DNA of 64,000 nucleotides from Juglans regia (taxonomy: Eukaryota; Streptophyta; Magnoliopsida; Fagales; Juglandaceae), in contig NC_049909.1 in NCBI RefSeq assembly GCF_001411555.2, positions 19,330,623-19,394,622 on the forward strand. The letters are read 5' to 3'. The position numbers were made by a program, and so were the translations under genes. The notes beneath the pieces were generated by a model. That model saw nothing but the letters and a program-made list of their open reading frames with translations. It was not told where the DNA came from and searched no databases. Shown here piece after piece: positions 23,065 to 34,300 of the stretch. The first letter of the stretch is position 1. Each line of letters opens with the position of its first letter.

Positions 23065-24548
23065 CTCTTTTTTGAAAGTTCTTTTATCAAGTTTCCATGA
23101 CTTCCCTGTTTTCTTGATATTCTCTTTTAGAACTCTCAATCACTTGATCAGTCTTTGCTACGTCATTCCCAGTTCCAATTCTCAAGAGTTGATTTATCTT
23201 ATTTATACGATTTCTTTATTCTCAATCATACGCAAAAGTAATAACTTTATTTGCTGCTCCAAGCTGGTGTAAATGCTAATGCTCGGAGATCCTGCTAGTT
23301 TAATATGAATTTTGTGTTGGGTTTCTAGGACTTTCACATTGGGCTTGGTCAAATTTTTGCCAAATCTTATTCAAAAATTCTCTCTATCTTCTTCTTCTTC
23401 TTCTATTAATATTTATTTTTTTCTTTATTCTATTACAATAATTATTTTTTATTTTTTATTATTTTTAACTCATTTCCTTTTACATTTCATTAACTACTCA
23501 GATATTTTTCTCTCTTTATGTTTTTAACTATTAATCTCTAATAAATCTCTCAAAACCGGTAATGTTTTCAAAATTTATCATTTTTTAATGATAATATTTT
23601 TTTCAAAAATCATCTTAATTTTCCAAATTCTAAAATTTTATAAAAGATCGGATTATCATAAATGACAAACGGAAGGCATGAGAGAGTGGATATATACAAG
23701 CTAAGAGAGAATGAGAAATGCGGGAGGGCAATCTCCAGATCAAATAAACAAATAGTTTTTTTTTTTTTAAATTTTTGGGAATTTACGGTATATATCATAA
23801 GGATGGTACTAGCAGCTTGCGCAGTTTCTATGGCATACCGTCAGTATAAATTTATTTTTTATTTTATTTATTTTCTGTTAAATATTTTTTTAACATTTTT
23901 AATTATTAAGAAAAAATTAAAAAATATATAACTTTATTAATAATCACTATCTTAATCATTAAGTAAAAATAATTAAAAAAATTTAAATATTTAAACAGTA
24001 ACATTGAGGGGCCGCTAAGTAGCATTTTCAATCCCATAAATGGTGAGTTACTGCAGCAACACCAAAATATATGTAAATAATAGTAAAATAATTTAAATTA
24101 AGATGTTTTATTAAATTTTGGAAAAGACAAGAAAAAAAATTTAAAAAAAATTATAAAGTTAAAAAATTATTTGAATATAATTATTTGTTTTAAAATTTAA
24201 AAAAATTGTATTATTTTTTATGTTTTGTACAGAAGTTTAAAAAAATTATGATGATTAAATAATAATTAGATAAAAAAATCAAAAATTTGAAATGAAAAAT
24301 ATTTTATGTTTGACTTATGTTGGTAAATAAAATATTTGAAAATATTAAATAATATATAAAAGTAATTTGACGTGGGCCCTTATCTCTCAAAAGTAGACAA
24401 TTTTGACTATTAGTCAAGCTATAACGATTAACTTTGATAAGCGGCCGGATGCAAGTGCTCTAACAGACATGATGAACTCTTCCAAAAATGTTAAAATTTG
24501 AACACTGTCGCGTCAAACCCGACGTATAAATCCTAATCTTTGAAGGTG

Positions 24549-24587
<39 letters not shown>

Positions 24588-27137
24588 ATCCATCTATATA
24601 ATCTGATAGTTATTAATTACGTCCGTTTTTAAAGTTATTATCGATCGGTATAGAACTATAAAAAATATATTTTTCTAAAAGCGGTGAAAGATCACATGGA
24701 TAATTTCTCTCAAATAATTGATAAGAAGTTGCTACATTTTTCTATATATAATATATATATTTATATATATCCTTCTAGCTTTAAATTAATCTAATAATTT
24801 TATATTTTATCAGTACATGTCCATATCTGATGAACTAATTGGGAAAAATAAGATAGGACGTACAAAATCTTGGTACGTTTTAGATAATAACAAAACAAAA
24901 AGTCCTAACATTTATCCAAGAAGCAAAATTTGTATAGCCTATACATATATATATATACACTTAATTATCATGAAACTTAATTATAATTCCAACGAATTAA
25001 AGGTACAGAGTTCTGATCTCTTTCGCTAGCTCCCTCGTCACTGTGACATCAAAAGGTACAGATCTAGCTAGTTCTCTCTTTCGCTAGCTCCCTCGTTACG
25101 TACGTACGATATCTGCGTCATCAAATGCTTGATAATATGCTCAAAACTTTCGTAGTCTACTGCAAACAATTGCTAATTGGCTCTTTCAGCAAGGTTGTGC
25201 CATGGAGGCTTCTAATCACGCAGAAAGCTTTCAAATTCGGAAGATCATGGACTCCTACTTCTCGTCCAATGGGAGCAACACCGGATTCGATTTCGAGTCC
25301 GACTCGGACTTCCCATTTTCCGTCAACAACAGCATCTTCTCCGATCGAGTTCTGAGGCTTGAGATAATTCCAGATTCGCCCGAGACATACTCGGAAGGCG
25401 AAGGTTGCACGGTCGACACTGCCGAGAAGGTGGAGAACGAGACTGGTACGTACGTAAGAGTTTATCTCACTGCCATGCAATGATACATACTTTTTTTATG
25501 TATTTCATCGTACGTACGTATATATTATACTATACATATGTATATATATATTATATATTTATGTCTATATGGTTCATCGTGTTTATATATATATATATTT
25601 TTTGATTATGTATATCATGAATATATTATATTTATTTTACTGCAGATTCATCTTGGAGCATGGATTGCTCAACTCTTCTTAGCATCAAAATCATACACAT
25701 TAGTTCTCCAGTTTTAGCGGCAAAGAGTAAATTTTTTCGTAAGGTGAGGCGCGACGGTTCTAATTCATGTTGTTTAGGGATACGAAATTGATATATGTGT
25801 GCCCAACTTTTAACATAATAATATTTTAAACGAGTGATATTTTTGTAAAATAATTTATAAAATATTAATATCATTTTATAAAAATATCTTCATTTTAAAA
25901 AATAATAATCTTGACATATCCATTAATTTGACTTTTTTTATCTTGACATTAGTAAATATAAAAAATCTATTCATCATTCTATTTTTCATCATCTTCTCCT
26001 AATCTCACGGTCTATTTTTATTGACTCGTTGGTTTCCTACGCCTTTTGCAGCTGTTTTCAAATGGCATGATCAAAGAGTCAAACCAGCGCCATGTAACTC
26101 TACGGATGCATGCATCTGGTAATGATCACACAGTACTTTTTCTTTTTCCTTTTCGTTCCCGTGCTTGTTCAAGATAGCTAGGCTTTTTGCATGTGTTTGT
26201 GTAGGCCGTAGCTTCTCTTGATCTTGACATAATACATACTAATATATAATTACCGTTTCTTATTATCTCACTGGAGCAGAAGCAGCAGTACTCATCGAGA
26301 TTCTTCATTTTCTGAATAGTAGCATCTTGGAGCCCAAACACAAGAGACCTCTTTTGGTTCGATGGATTCCACCCTCTTTTGGCAAGTTTAAGTTAAATGT
26401 GGACGGGGCATCCAAGGGTAATCCTGGTTTAGCTGGCTGTGGAGGGGTTCTTAGATCCCATTGTGGCTTCATGTTTGCCTTTTCACGCTGCTTGGAAGTT
26501 GGAACCAGCATCTATGCAGAATTGTCTGCCTTAAAGTATGGCTTAATGACTTGCTTTCAACTGAATATTACTCATGAAGTGGTGGTAGAGACGGATTCGA
26601 TGTTGGCAGTAAACTGGCTTAAGAATGACACACGGCCTCCTCAGCAATATTCTGATCTCTGGGAAGATATCTTGCAACTTCACAATCAATTGTCTTGTGA
26701 GGTCATCCACGTATATCGGGAGGGGAATCATCTGGCTGATGGACTTGCAAATTATGGAGCAGCAGGAAATGATGCATCATTCTCTTACCTGTCTCAACTT
26801 CCCAAACATTTATTGGCAACTTTTGCACTTGATAGAGCTGGAGTTCCATGCCTTCGACAATAGTACTTTGTGATCTTTGTTCATGATGTATATACATTGG
26901 ATGTATAACTTGATGTAAGGATGGTTTTCCTCAACCAAAAATGAGGGTACTTCAATAAAAATGAAGTAGTTCTATAATTTTTTATTTTTATTTTTAAAAA
27001 TGAGCTACACTTATAATTTGTCAAGAATGACGGCGCTGATCTAGTTGTGATATGAGAAATGTATCATCCATTAATGATCTCTCTCCACCTTCAGACTATA
27101 TTATATATGACATTGAGCTAGCCGATCGAAATGGGTT
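23065..27137. repeat. Tandem unit U, copy 3 (complete)
   Basis: The third copy of the unit, collinear with U2 (offset near 12.1 kb). It has the same AT-rich left part, a longer TA microsatellite near 24550-24585, and the second BTB-RNase H gene. At 27137 it runs into unique sequence instead of the Copia terminal region, so it is the right edge of the array. Confidence 0.9.
25202..26863 (+). CDS. Chimeric BTB (LRB/POB1 front half)-RNase H gene, copy B
   Basis: Same four-exon plan as copy A: 25202-25445, 25646-25743, 26052-26118, 26280-26863. Exon lengths are identical (244, 98, 67, 584 nt), and the join gives 330 codons plus TAG without a stop. By eye the coding parts differ from copy A at about eleven sites. 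Five change an amino acid (H/Q, K/E, V/I, Y/F, H/Q) and about six are silent. The RNase H acidic residues D178, E217, D242 and D290 are all kept. Introns keep GT-AG despite indels (26 bp or so shorter in intron 2). The 3' end again resembles a LINE tail with AATAAA near 26955. Retention of the frame in both copies suggests a working or very young gene. Transcription is not shown. Confidence 0.78.
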
Positions 27138-29363
27138 CAGACCTAATATTACTCAGTAGTACTCGAGGATACGCGAAGAAAGATCCTGCACTGCATGCCT
27201 CTATCGGTTTCCTCGTCGTTTTCAACATATAAGCTAGATCAGAAAGCTAAAGCAAGTTTAATCTGCGTTAATGTATGACTTTGAGTTTGATCCTGACATT
27301 AATTAAGATTAATAAAGCAAGTTTTTTAGTCTGCGATGACGTAGCTAAAAAAGGCTAAAACGGTCGCCTCATCAATGTTTGCAGTGCTCATATATATACA
27401 TATTGGCTCTTTAATTTTTTCAAGGCTGAGGCGGTACCATACCGTTAAACGAGGCAAATGCGTCTGTCCTCTTAGGCTATATTGGAGGCCAATGCAACTA
27501 TATGCGTCTGTCCTCTTGGCATTGGTTTCTTTATATATATACGTAAAATTACATTTTTTATATATCATGAAAAACTCACTTATTAGATTATACATTTTTT
27601 AACCAAATAATAAAAAAATATTAGATTAATCAAAATCGTTGGTGGAGAGCGAGATCAAGGTGAAAGAAATATTTTGAGAGAAGGTTTGTTTCAGAGAAAG
27701 AGGAATGAGAGAGAAAAATTAGTTAAATAAGATTTGGAGAGTGATGATCAATAGTGCATCTTTAAATTTGAAGAAATACTATTCATAGTTATTGTAAATT
27801 TTTAGATATGTATAATTTAATGTAGTCTAATTTAAGATCATATTATGTAAATATATAGATGCATAATGCATATATAATCCAATGCTAAGCTATATTCGAT
27901 CCACTGCTTCGGCCTTATCTTTTGGCTATACACTTGAATATTGGACTTGCCATTTTTCCCGTTGACCATGCCTTTGCAGTAAGAAATGATCGTATACTTT
28001 CAAGGAACTTGACAAAATAGATCCTTCATTGGACTGATATTTAGGTTTTATATATGCATGATAAAAAACCTTATTTTTGGAAATATATATTTTGAATCCA
28101 TGTATGAGCTTGCATAGTTTTGAAAAATCGATCAGTGTCTGATTAGAACGAATCCAAGTTAGGATCGAGCACTCTCAATGGATTAGCCAAATTTAAATGA
28201 TACTTTTAGCTAATGTGAGATGAATTTGACTTTGATTATTCTAATCTCCATATTGGAATAGCTATTTGTTCATTATATAATAATAAAATAATATGAGATG
28301 AATTTGACTTTAACTATTCCATTCACATCAAATTCATACATTGGATTATTCATTTATTCATTATATAGTAATAAAATAATATTACTTTAAAAATATTAAT
28401 TTTTTTAATTAATAATTTTTTTTATTTTATCATATTTTATCATTCTACCTATTATTATATGTGAATTAGTATTAATCATATTATAATTAAATTAATGTTG
28501 TTTCATATGAAGTAGATAAGAAAGAGAAAAGAGAAATAATTGATAAAATATGTATTTAGTCTATCTACAGTAACTTTCAAATTTGAAAATATTTTGAAAG
28601 TCATTGTAGCTAAAGTCCAATTATTTGGAATTTAGCTGATCCATTGTGATTATATTTTGTTATCTAATAGTTAAATACTCAATAGATCTAATTTTTAGCT
28701 AATCCATTGAGGATGCTCTTATTAAAGACGTTGAAGCCCCTAGAAACTCCAAAACACTATTTAATTAACCTTTTATAATTTTTTTTTATAAATAGATTTT
28801 ATAAAGTTATTTTCTGCAAAAAAAAATAAAAAATTGTAATTTCACCCGCCAAATTAGTAAAGTACTTTCTGATTCTGTCCCCATAATTAAATGACCTAAT
28901 TTGAAAGGTTATCTTCCTAGATCATCTCTTAATTAGACATGTAATCACAGTACTCTCATAATTTATTTTTTTATTATGCTTACTGCAGGTCTAATTAATA
29001 TTGTCTTAATGACCATCATTGTAATTAAGTGCATGACTAGTCTTAATTAATTGCATGTGTTTTTATTTATCAGCTACGTTAATTTCTTCACTAATAAAAA
29101 TTTCAACCGACTGATCTTAATATGCCATATACAGGATTTAGTTATAAGATGAAGGCAACTCGCTGTACTTCAGAACTGTCACTCCTCTTAACTATGAAAA
29201 ATCTTATCCATCATCCTTTAATATCCACCGGCCTCATGTATGTGACAATATTCAATAATTGAATGATAAATAATAAATGGTTTTTCAATCAATTATTGCA
29301 CATTAATTAGATAATGGTGAAATTATGATGACAAAAAAATGGGGTACGTATAACATTTCTCTA
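27138..29363. other. AT-rich intergenic spacer
   Basis: No coding frame with a recognisable domain. There are weak short repeats: a TATTGGAATAGC..CATTATATAATAATAAAATAATA segment recurs at about 28250-28300 and 28330-28385. Another short repeat, TGCGTCTGTCCTCTT, occurs twice at about 27460-27515. Nothing else stands out. Confidence 0.5.
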
Positions 29364-29567
29364 AGGGCTGGTTTGAATTCAAATATGAAATAAGATGGTT
29401 TTAGATGAAAAATAAAATTTAAAAAAAAAATATTAATCTTTAATAATATTATTATTTTGAAATTTAAAAAATTAAATTATTTATTATATTTTATGTAAAA
29501 ATTTGAAAAAATTAAACTGATGAGACGATCTGAGATGAAATATTTTTTGAATCCAAACGGAACCTAA
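29364..29567. mobile_element. TIR MITE, AT-rich family copy 1
   Basis: The ends are imperfect inverted repeats: AGGGCTGGTTTGAATTCAAA on the left and the complement of TTTGAATCCAAACGGAACCT on the right. A possible 4-bp duplication ctaa flanks it. The interior is AT-rich with a TTTGAAAAAATTAAACTGATGAGA motif that recurs in other copies here (30950-31135, 50814-51057, and inside unit U). It has no coding capacity. Superfamily is unresolved. Confidence 0.55.
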
Positions 29568-29879
29568 ATATATATATCCCTCCCATTTTGCTTTTGTTTT
29601 GCTTTTAAGGAAAATCAAAATCTTTTAAAAATGTAAAACATCGAAAATTTTTTATTTTAATATCTAACATTTTCTTCGACCTAAATTTTTAGTTGATCAA
29701 GGATTGCCTCACGACTTTTTCTAATTTCCGCTTCTCATTCTATCCAACACGGCATTATTCACCTTTTGTTTATTATTTTAAATTTAAATAAGTATTTTCA
29801 GAAAATAGCATTGAAGTGTTTTCTTGAAATAAATTATTAATGAGTTCCTCTTTAGAACAGTCCGACTAGTTTTGGGCAT

Positions 29880-30670
29880 TTAACAGCCCTTAATAAAAGG
29901 ACAACACGTCAGCAAGTTTATACCAAAGAACATAAAACCAAATCACCCGATAATTTCACATTTCACTGTCTTTGTTTCATCCTCCGTCGACCATTCATCA
30001 AATCAACTGAAAGAAGTTAGATTTTCACACAAAGCAACTCAAATCACAGACCCAAACATGCATCAAATAATCATAAAATCAATTTAAATCACCATTTGTT
30101 TTGAACAAAAAACCAGAGCAGAGCCATTCAAGAACAACCAGAGCATCACCACTTCTCTCTCTCTGTCTCTCTCTCACCAGAGCATCACAACCAGAGCCAT
30201 TCAAAAACAACCAGAGCCACTCAAATCACTCACGGCATTTGGTAGGCATGTGTTAGAGGTCAAGAAAAGTTGCGTTACATGTATTTATCTTTTGTTCAAG
30301 AATTTCCCTTTCTGTTAGATCCAACCACTAGTTGAAAGGGGGAAGGGTATGAGGGGTAGATTTTGCCTGGAAGGGGGGGCTGGTGGGATGGGTTCGCCTC
30401 GGGGGTATTCCGTGGGTGAGGGGTTCCGAGAGAGGGTGGGGGGAGGGCTCGACGCCGGTGCGAGGTAATGGAGGGAGGGCTTGATTCCAGTGCGAGGTGG
30501 TTGCGAGAGAGGGGGAGGTGGAGAAGCATTTCGCCCGGTGAGAGGAAGAAGATCTTTGGTGGGATCAATTTTATTAGTCTGTGGTGCGGTTACAACGTTG
30601 ATAAATGAGACTCATACGTGGCACTCTTTTATTCAATAGTTGTTATTTGAAGAAGAATAAATGGAACGGT
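29880..30670. repeat. Possible degenerate TIR element with G-rich core
   Basis: AATAAAAGGACAACACGTCA near 29893 and, inverted, AATAAAAGAGTGCCACGTAT near 30615-30634 look like diverged terminal repeats about 740 bp apart. The interior holds repeated ACCAGAGCCATTCAAAAACA units (30115-30225) and a G-rich segment (30335-30545). No target duplication was found. A 90-codon minus-strand frame across the G-rich part has no known domain and is probably chance. Confidence 0.25.
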
Positions 30671-30949
30671 TCAAAGATTTTCTCATTATTAATTGGGGGC
30701 TGCTATTATAAGGTGCCCCTACTTGGCCAAATGTCACTTTTTTATTTTTTGAAAAAAAAATTAAATATTTTTAAAATAAAAAAATACCTCAATATGTTAA
30801 TAATTATTTCTTTAATTATTAAATAAAAAAATTAAAAAAATAAATACATGAACATGGACAAAATCATGATATATAGTATTATTTTCCTTATTTATTTCAA
30901 TTTTTAATATGTTAAAATTATATATATATCTTTTTTTCAAAGATGCTTA

Positions 30950-31135
30950 AAGTATGATTTGTTTTCACAAACTATTTTATCTTATTTAATTATTATAATT
31001 TTTTTAAACTCTCAAATAAAATATAATAAATAATTTAAAATTTTTAAATTTTAAAATAAAAATAATTTTATTAATATTTTATTAATTTTTAATTTTTATC
31101 TTATCTCATCTATATAATTCTAAATTCATGACAAC
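30950..31135. mobile_element. TIR MITE, AT-rich family copy 2 (inverted)
   Basis: Reads as the reverse complement of the 29364 element: the TCTCATC, AAATTTTTAAATTTTA and TTTAAACTCTCAAATAAAATATAATAAATAA blocks appear in mirrored order. The ends are more diverged, so the limits are approximate. It lies about 200 bp upstream of the POB1/LRB start codon. Confidence 0.45.
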
Positions 31136-31353
31136 TGAATCACTGATAAAATAGTTACCATGTCAATTAATATAAAAAGTTTTTATATCTTAAATTTTAA
31201 TAATTTTGAAACAAAAATGGCAAATTTTCTTTTTCTTCTTACGAACGTCCAAAGGATAAGGGAAATTTGAAAGTCTGTTATATTCCTTTCACGCATCAAG
31301 GATAGTTTCTTTAATTCGGTACTTACAGATCGAAAGCTTTCTAGGGTTCGGGT

Positions 31354-34300
31354 ATGAGGGACTCGAATACGGACCTATTTGATCCCTGCTCGACCACGGA
31401 GTCGGACTTCCCTCCGAATGGGCTTGCCACTGGGTCCGGGTCAGACTCGGACTTCGCTTTCGCCTTCAACGACAGGAATTTCTCCGATCGGGTCCTGAGG
31501 ATTGAGATAATCCCTGATTTTCCCGAGATAAAATCGGACGGCGAGGGTTGCATCAGCGTCGCTGATTGGGCCCGCAATAGGAAGAGACGGAGGGAGGAGA
31601 TTAAGAATGAGACTAGTAAGAGAGTTTCTTTTATCTTTCTGCAATGTCTTTCCTTTTCGTGTTATTGGTTATTAATTTGATCGTTCGTGCAATTGGGGTC
31701 TATTTGGCTACCTAGAAAATAAAGGATTTAGAAGGAAACTTTTGTTATTTTCCTTTTTCTGTTGTTTTGGGTTTGAATCATTGATGGAAATAGGTACTCA
31801 TAATACACCCACCTCTTCATACAACCTCTTGGTACCTGACCTGAAATTTGGGGGTTTTGTGTGGTGGAAATGTTAGGATTTTAGATGAATTTTCAATTTT
31901 TGTTTGAGGCCTTTAGGGGTGATAGAAGAAAGATTAGGTTTGATAGTTTGATGGTGATAGTTCCACAAGAGACTTCTATTTTATTGTGGTTGGATCACTT
32001 TACTGCCCCGACTATAGTGGCAACTGCATAATATACCATGTATGGAAGTTATTCAACCCTTCCTCCTGTAGTTTTCAATTCCAAAAAGCCAACTATGCTC
32101 AATGAGTTTTGTACCCTTCTCATTGGGTGAAACTCATTTTGGTGTCAGGACAATAGTCTTAGAGGTAATTTTGGTCTAGCTCTCTTGGCCTGTGTCCGTA
32201 TCGAACTCTGATCCTTTCTTTTGAGTGAATCCATTGTGCAAATTATATATCTGCTGTAAACCATGAACCGTGTGCTAGAAATCATGTCTAATGGGATTTT
32301 AACTTTAATATGGATGAATTAATTCACATATAGCAGTCCTGTGTACTTGGGCTACACCTATTTTTTAGTATCAACCAAATTTGTTTTCCTATTAAAAAAA
32401 ATTAATTTCATGTGTATTAGAATTTTTGTGGGCGATGATTGAACATGTATTCATTTATCCCTTAATACCATTTCTTTCAATATTGCAACTTCTAATACTT
32501 CTTGCCCTTACCTTGGCTTATCTTTGTATCATCTTTTCAACTGCCGCACTGATAATGCAGGTTTAGACTCCTGGGAATATCAACAACTATACTTATTTGA
32601 AATATATTTTCTATTTTGACTTTAGTGTTGGATATCCTTGTGCAACACGAGGCGCAGATTCTAAATTGTAATGTGCCAGAAACAGTGGATGGTTTGGGCT
32701 ATGGAAATCAAGATGAGGAAGCTGTGGCAATGATTGAGGAAGTACCTTTAGGTGTTGATATTAATTTGAATCAACATGGTACGTCTTTTATTCCCTTTTA
32801 TTATGATTTGCTTTATTTAAATTCATGAAGGACTCCTATTGTGGTTATATGGAGAATTGATTATGACTATCGTGCAAATTACAAATCTGTGTTCTTTCTG
32901 TGTTTTTTTATTTATCTAGAAATGTTCTTTTCACCCTTACATAAGGAGAATATGAAGCATTGCTTTGTCTATTACTTGTTATCTGCCTCATGGTTTTTTA
33001 TAGGGTTTCTGAGAATTTTGTTATTTTGTGTGTGTGTGTGTGTGTTTTTTTTTTAATTTTCGTAGTGTTTATTTTATGGGCTATAAAGATGTTAGAAAAG
33101 TAGTTTGGACCTAGAATTAAGTAGTGGCATGGCCAAGCCATCTCATAATTGGAATAGTAAAAAAGAACTAATAATTTTATTGAAAAGGAATACTTTTTGG
33201 CTGATTTGGCAACCCTAGCTTTTAGAGATGCAACCTTTAGTTTAAGACACCTTTTCCCAAAAACATGCTGCCAGCTTTTATTTAGAAGGGGAGTTGTTTA
33301 GAAGTCCGTCATAAAGTAAAATAAAATCCTGTTAGGAGTAGGATTTTTATTCTTCCGCCAACCCTGTTTTTTAGCCACAGACCCTAGAATTTAGGCCTCC
33401 TTTTTTTTTAGAACTTGCTGTCAGATTTTCCTAGAGATTTTAGGAGCTTTTCTGTATTTTCTATTATGAAACCAAGTCCTATAAGGAGTTCATACCTTTT
33501 TTTTTTAGTCAACTTTGATGTAGATCAAGAAAACCCCACATTTTCTTATAAATTGGAGCCTAACCCCTATTATTTCATGTAATACCTCGTATTGTGTTTA
33601 GAAAGATGGTGAATGAGATCCCACATTACTTGGAAGGGAGACGTTCAAGCCCTTTATAACGATTCCAATGGGCTCAAATTGTAACATTGACTGGTCGGAG
33701 TATAGGCCCATATATGGCTTGGGCCTTTCTTGGTTCTTACAATCCTATCCTTAACGAGAAGGGGGTGTTGCAGCTACTTACATGCTTAGCATGTAAATTT
33801 ACATATATGCATGTATATGATGGTAGTATATAATTTTATTGATAGTAATTGATAGTCATATGGAAATGAGTGTTTGGACCACAGACTTCGGGAGGGAGGA
33901 TCAGGTGTTGTTTGCAAGCTTGACATGGAGAAGGCGTACGATCATGTGAACTGGGAATTTCCCTTATACTTGCTTGAGAGGTGTGGTTTTGGGGTTAGAT
34001 GGAATTCATGGATGCGTCATTGTATTTCCACGGCCCAATTCTCAGTTCTAGTCAACGGCACACCTGCTGGTTTTTTTGATAGTTCACGGGGTTTGCGGCA
34101 GGGAGATCCTCTATCCCCACTTTTATTTGTTATAGTTATGGAGGCGCTAAGTAAGATGATGCAGGCTGTTGTTGGAGGAGGGTTTTTAGCTGGTTTTTAG
34201 GTGGGCAATGGCTCTGGTGGCCCTATTATCATTTCACATCTTCTTTTTGCAGATGATACTTTAGTCTTCTGCGAAGCGATAATAGCCAAATTCAAACACT

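Noticed and set aside
30296..30568. Minus-strand Pro-rich 90-codon frame
   Set aside because: It arises from a G-rich low-complexity segment. No exon partners or known domain.
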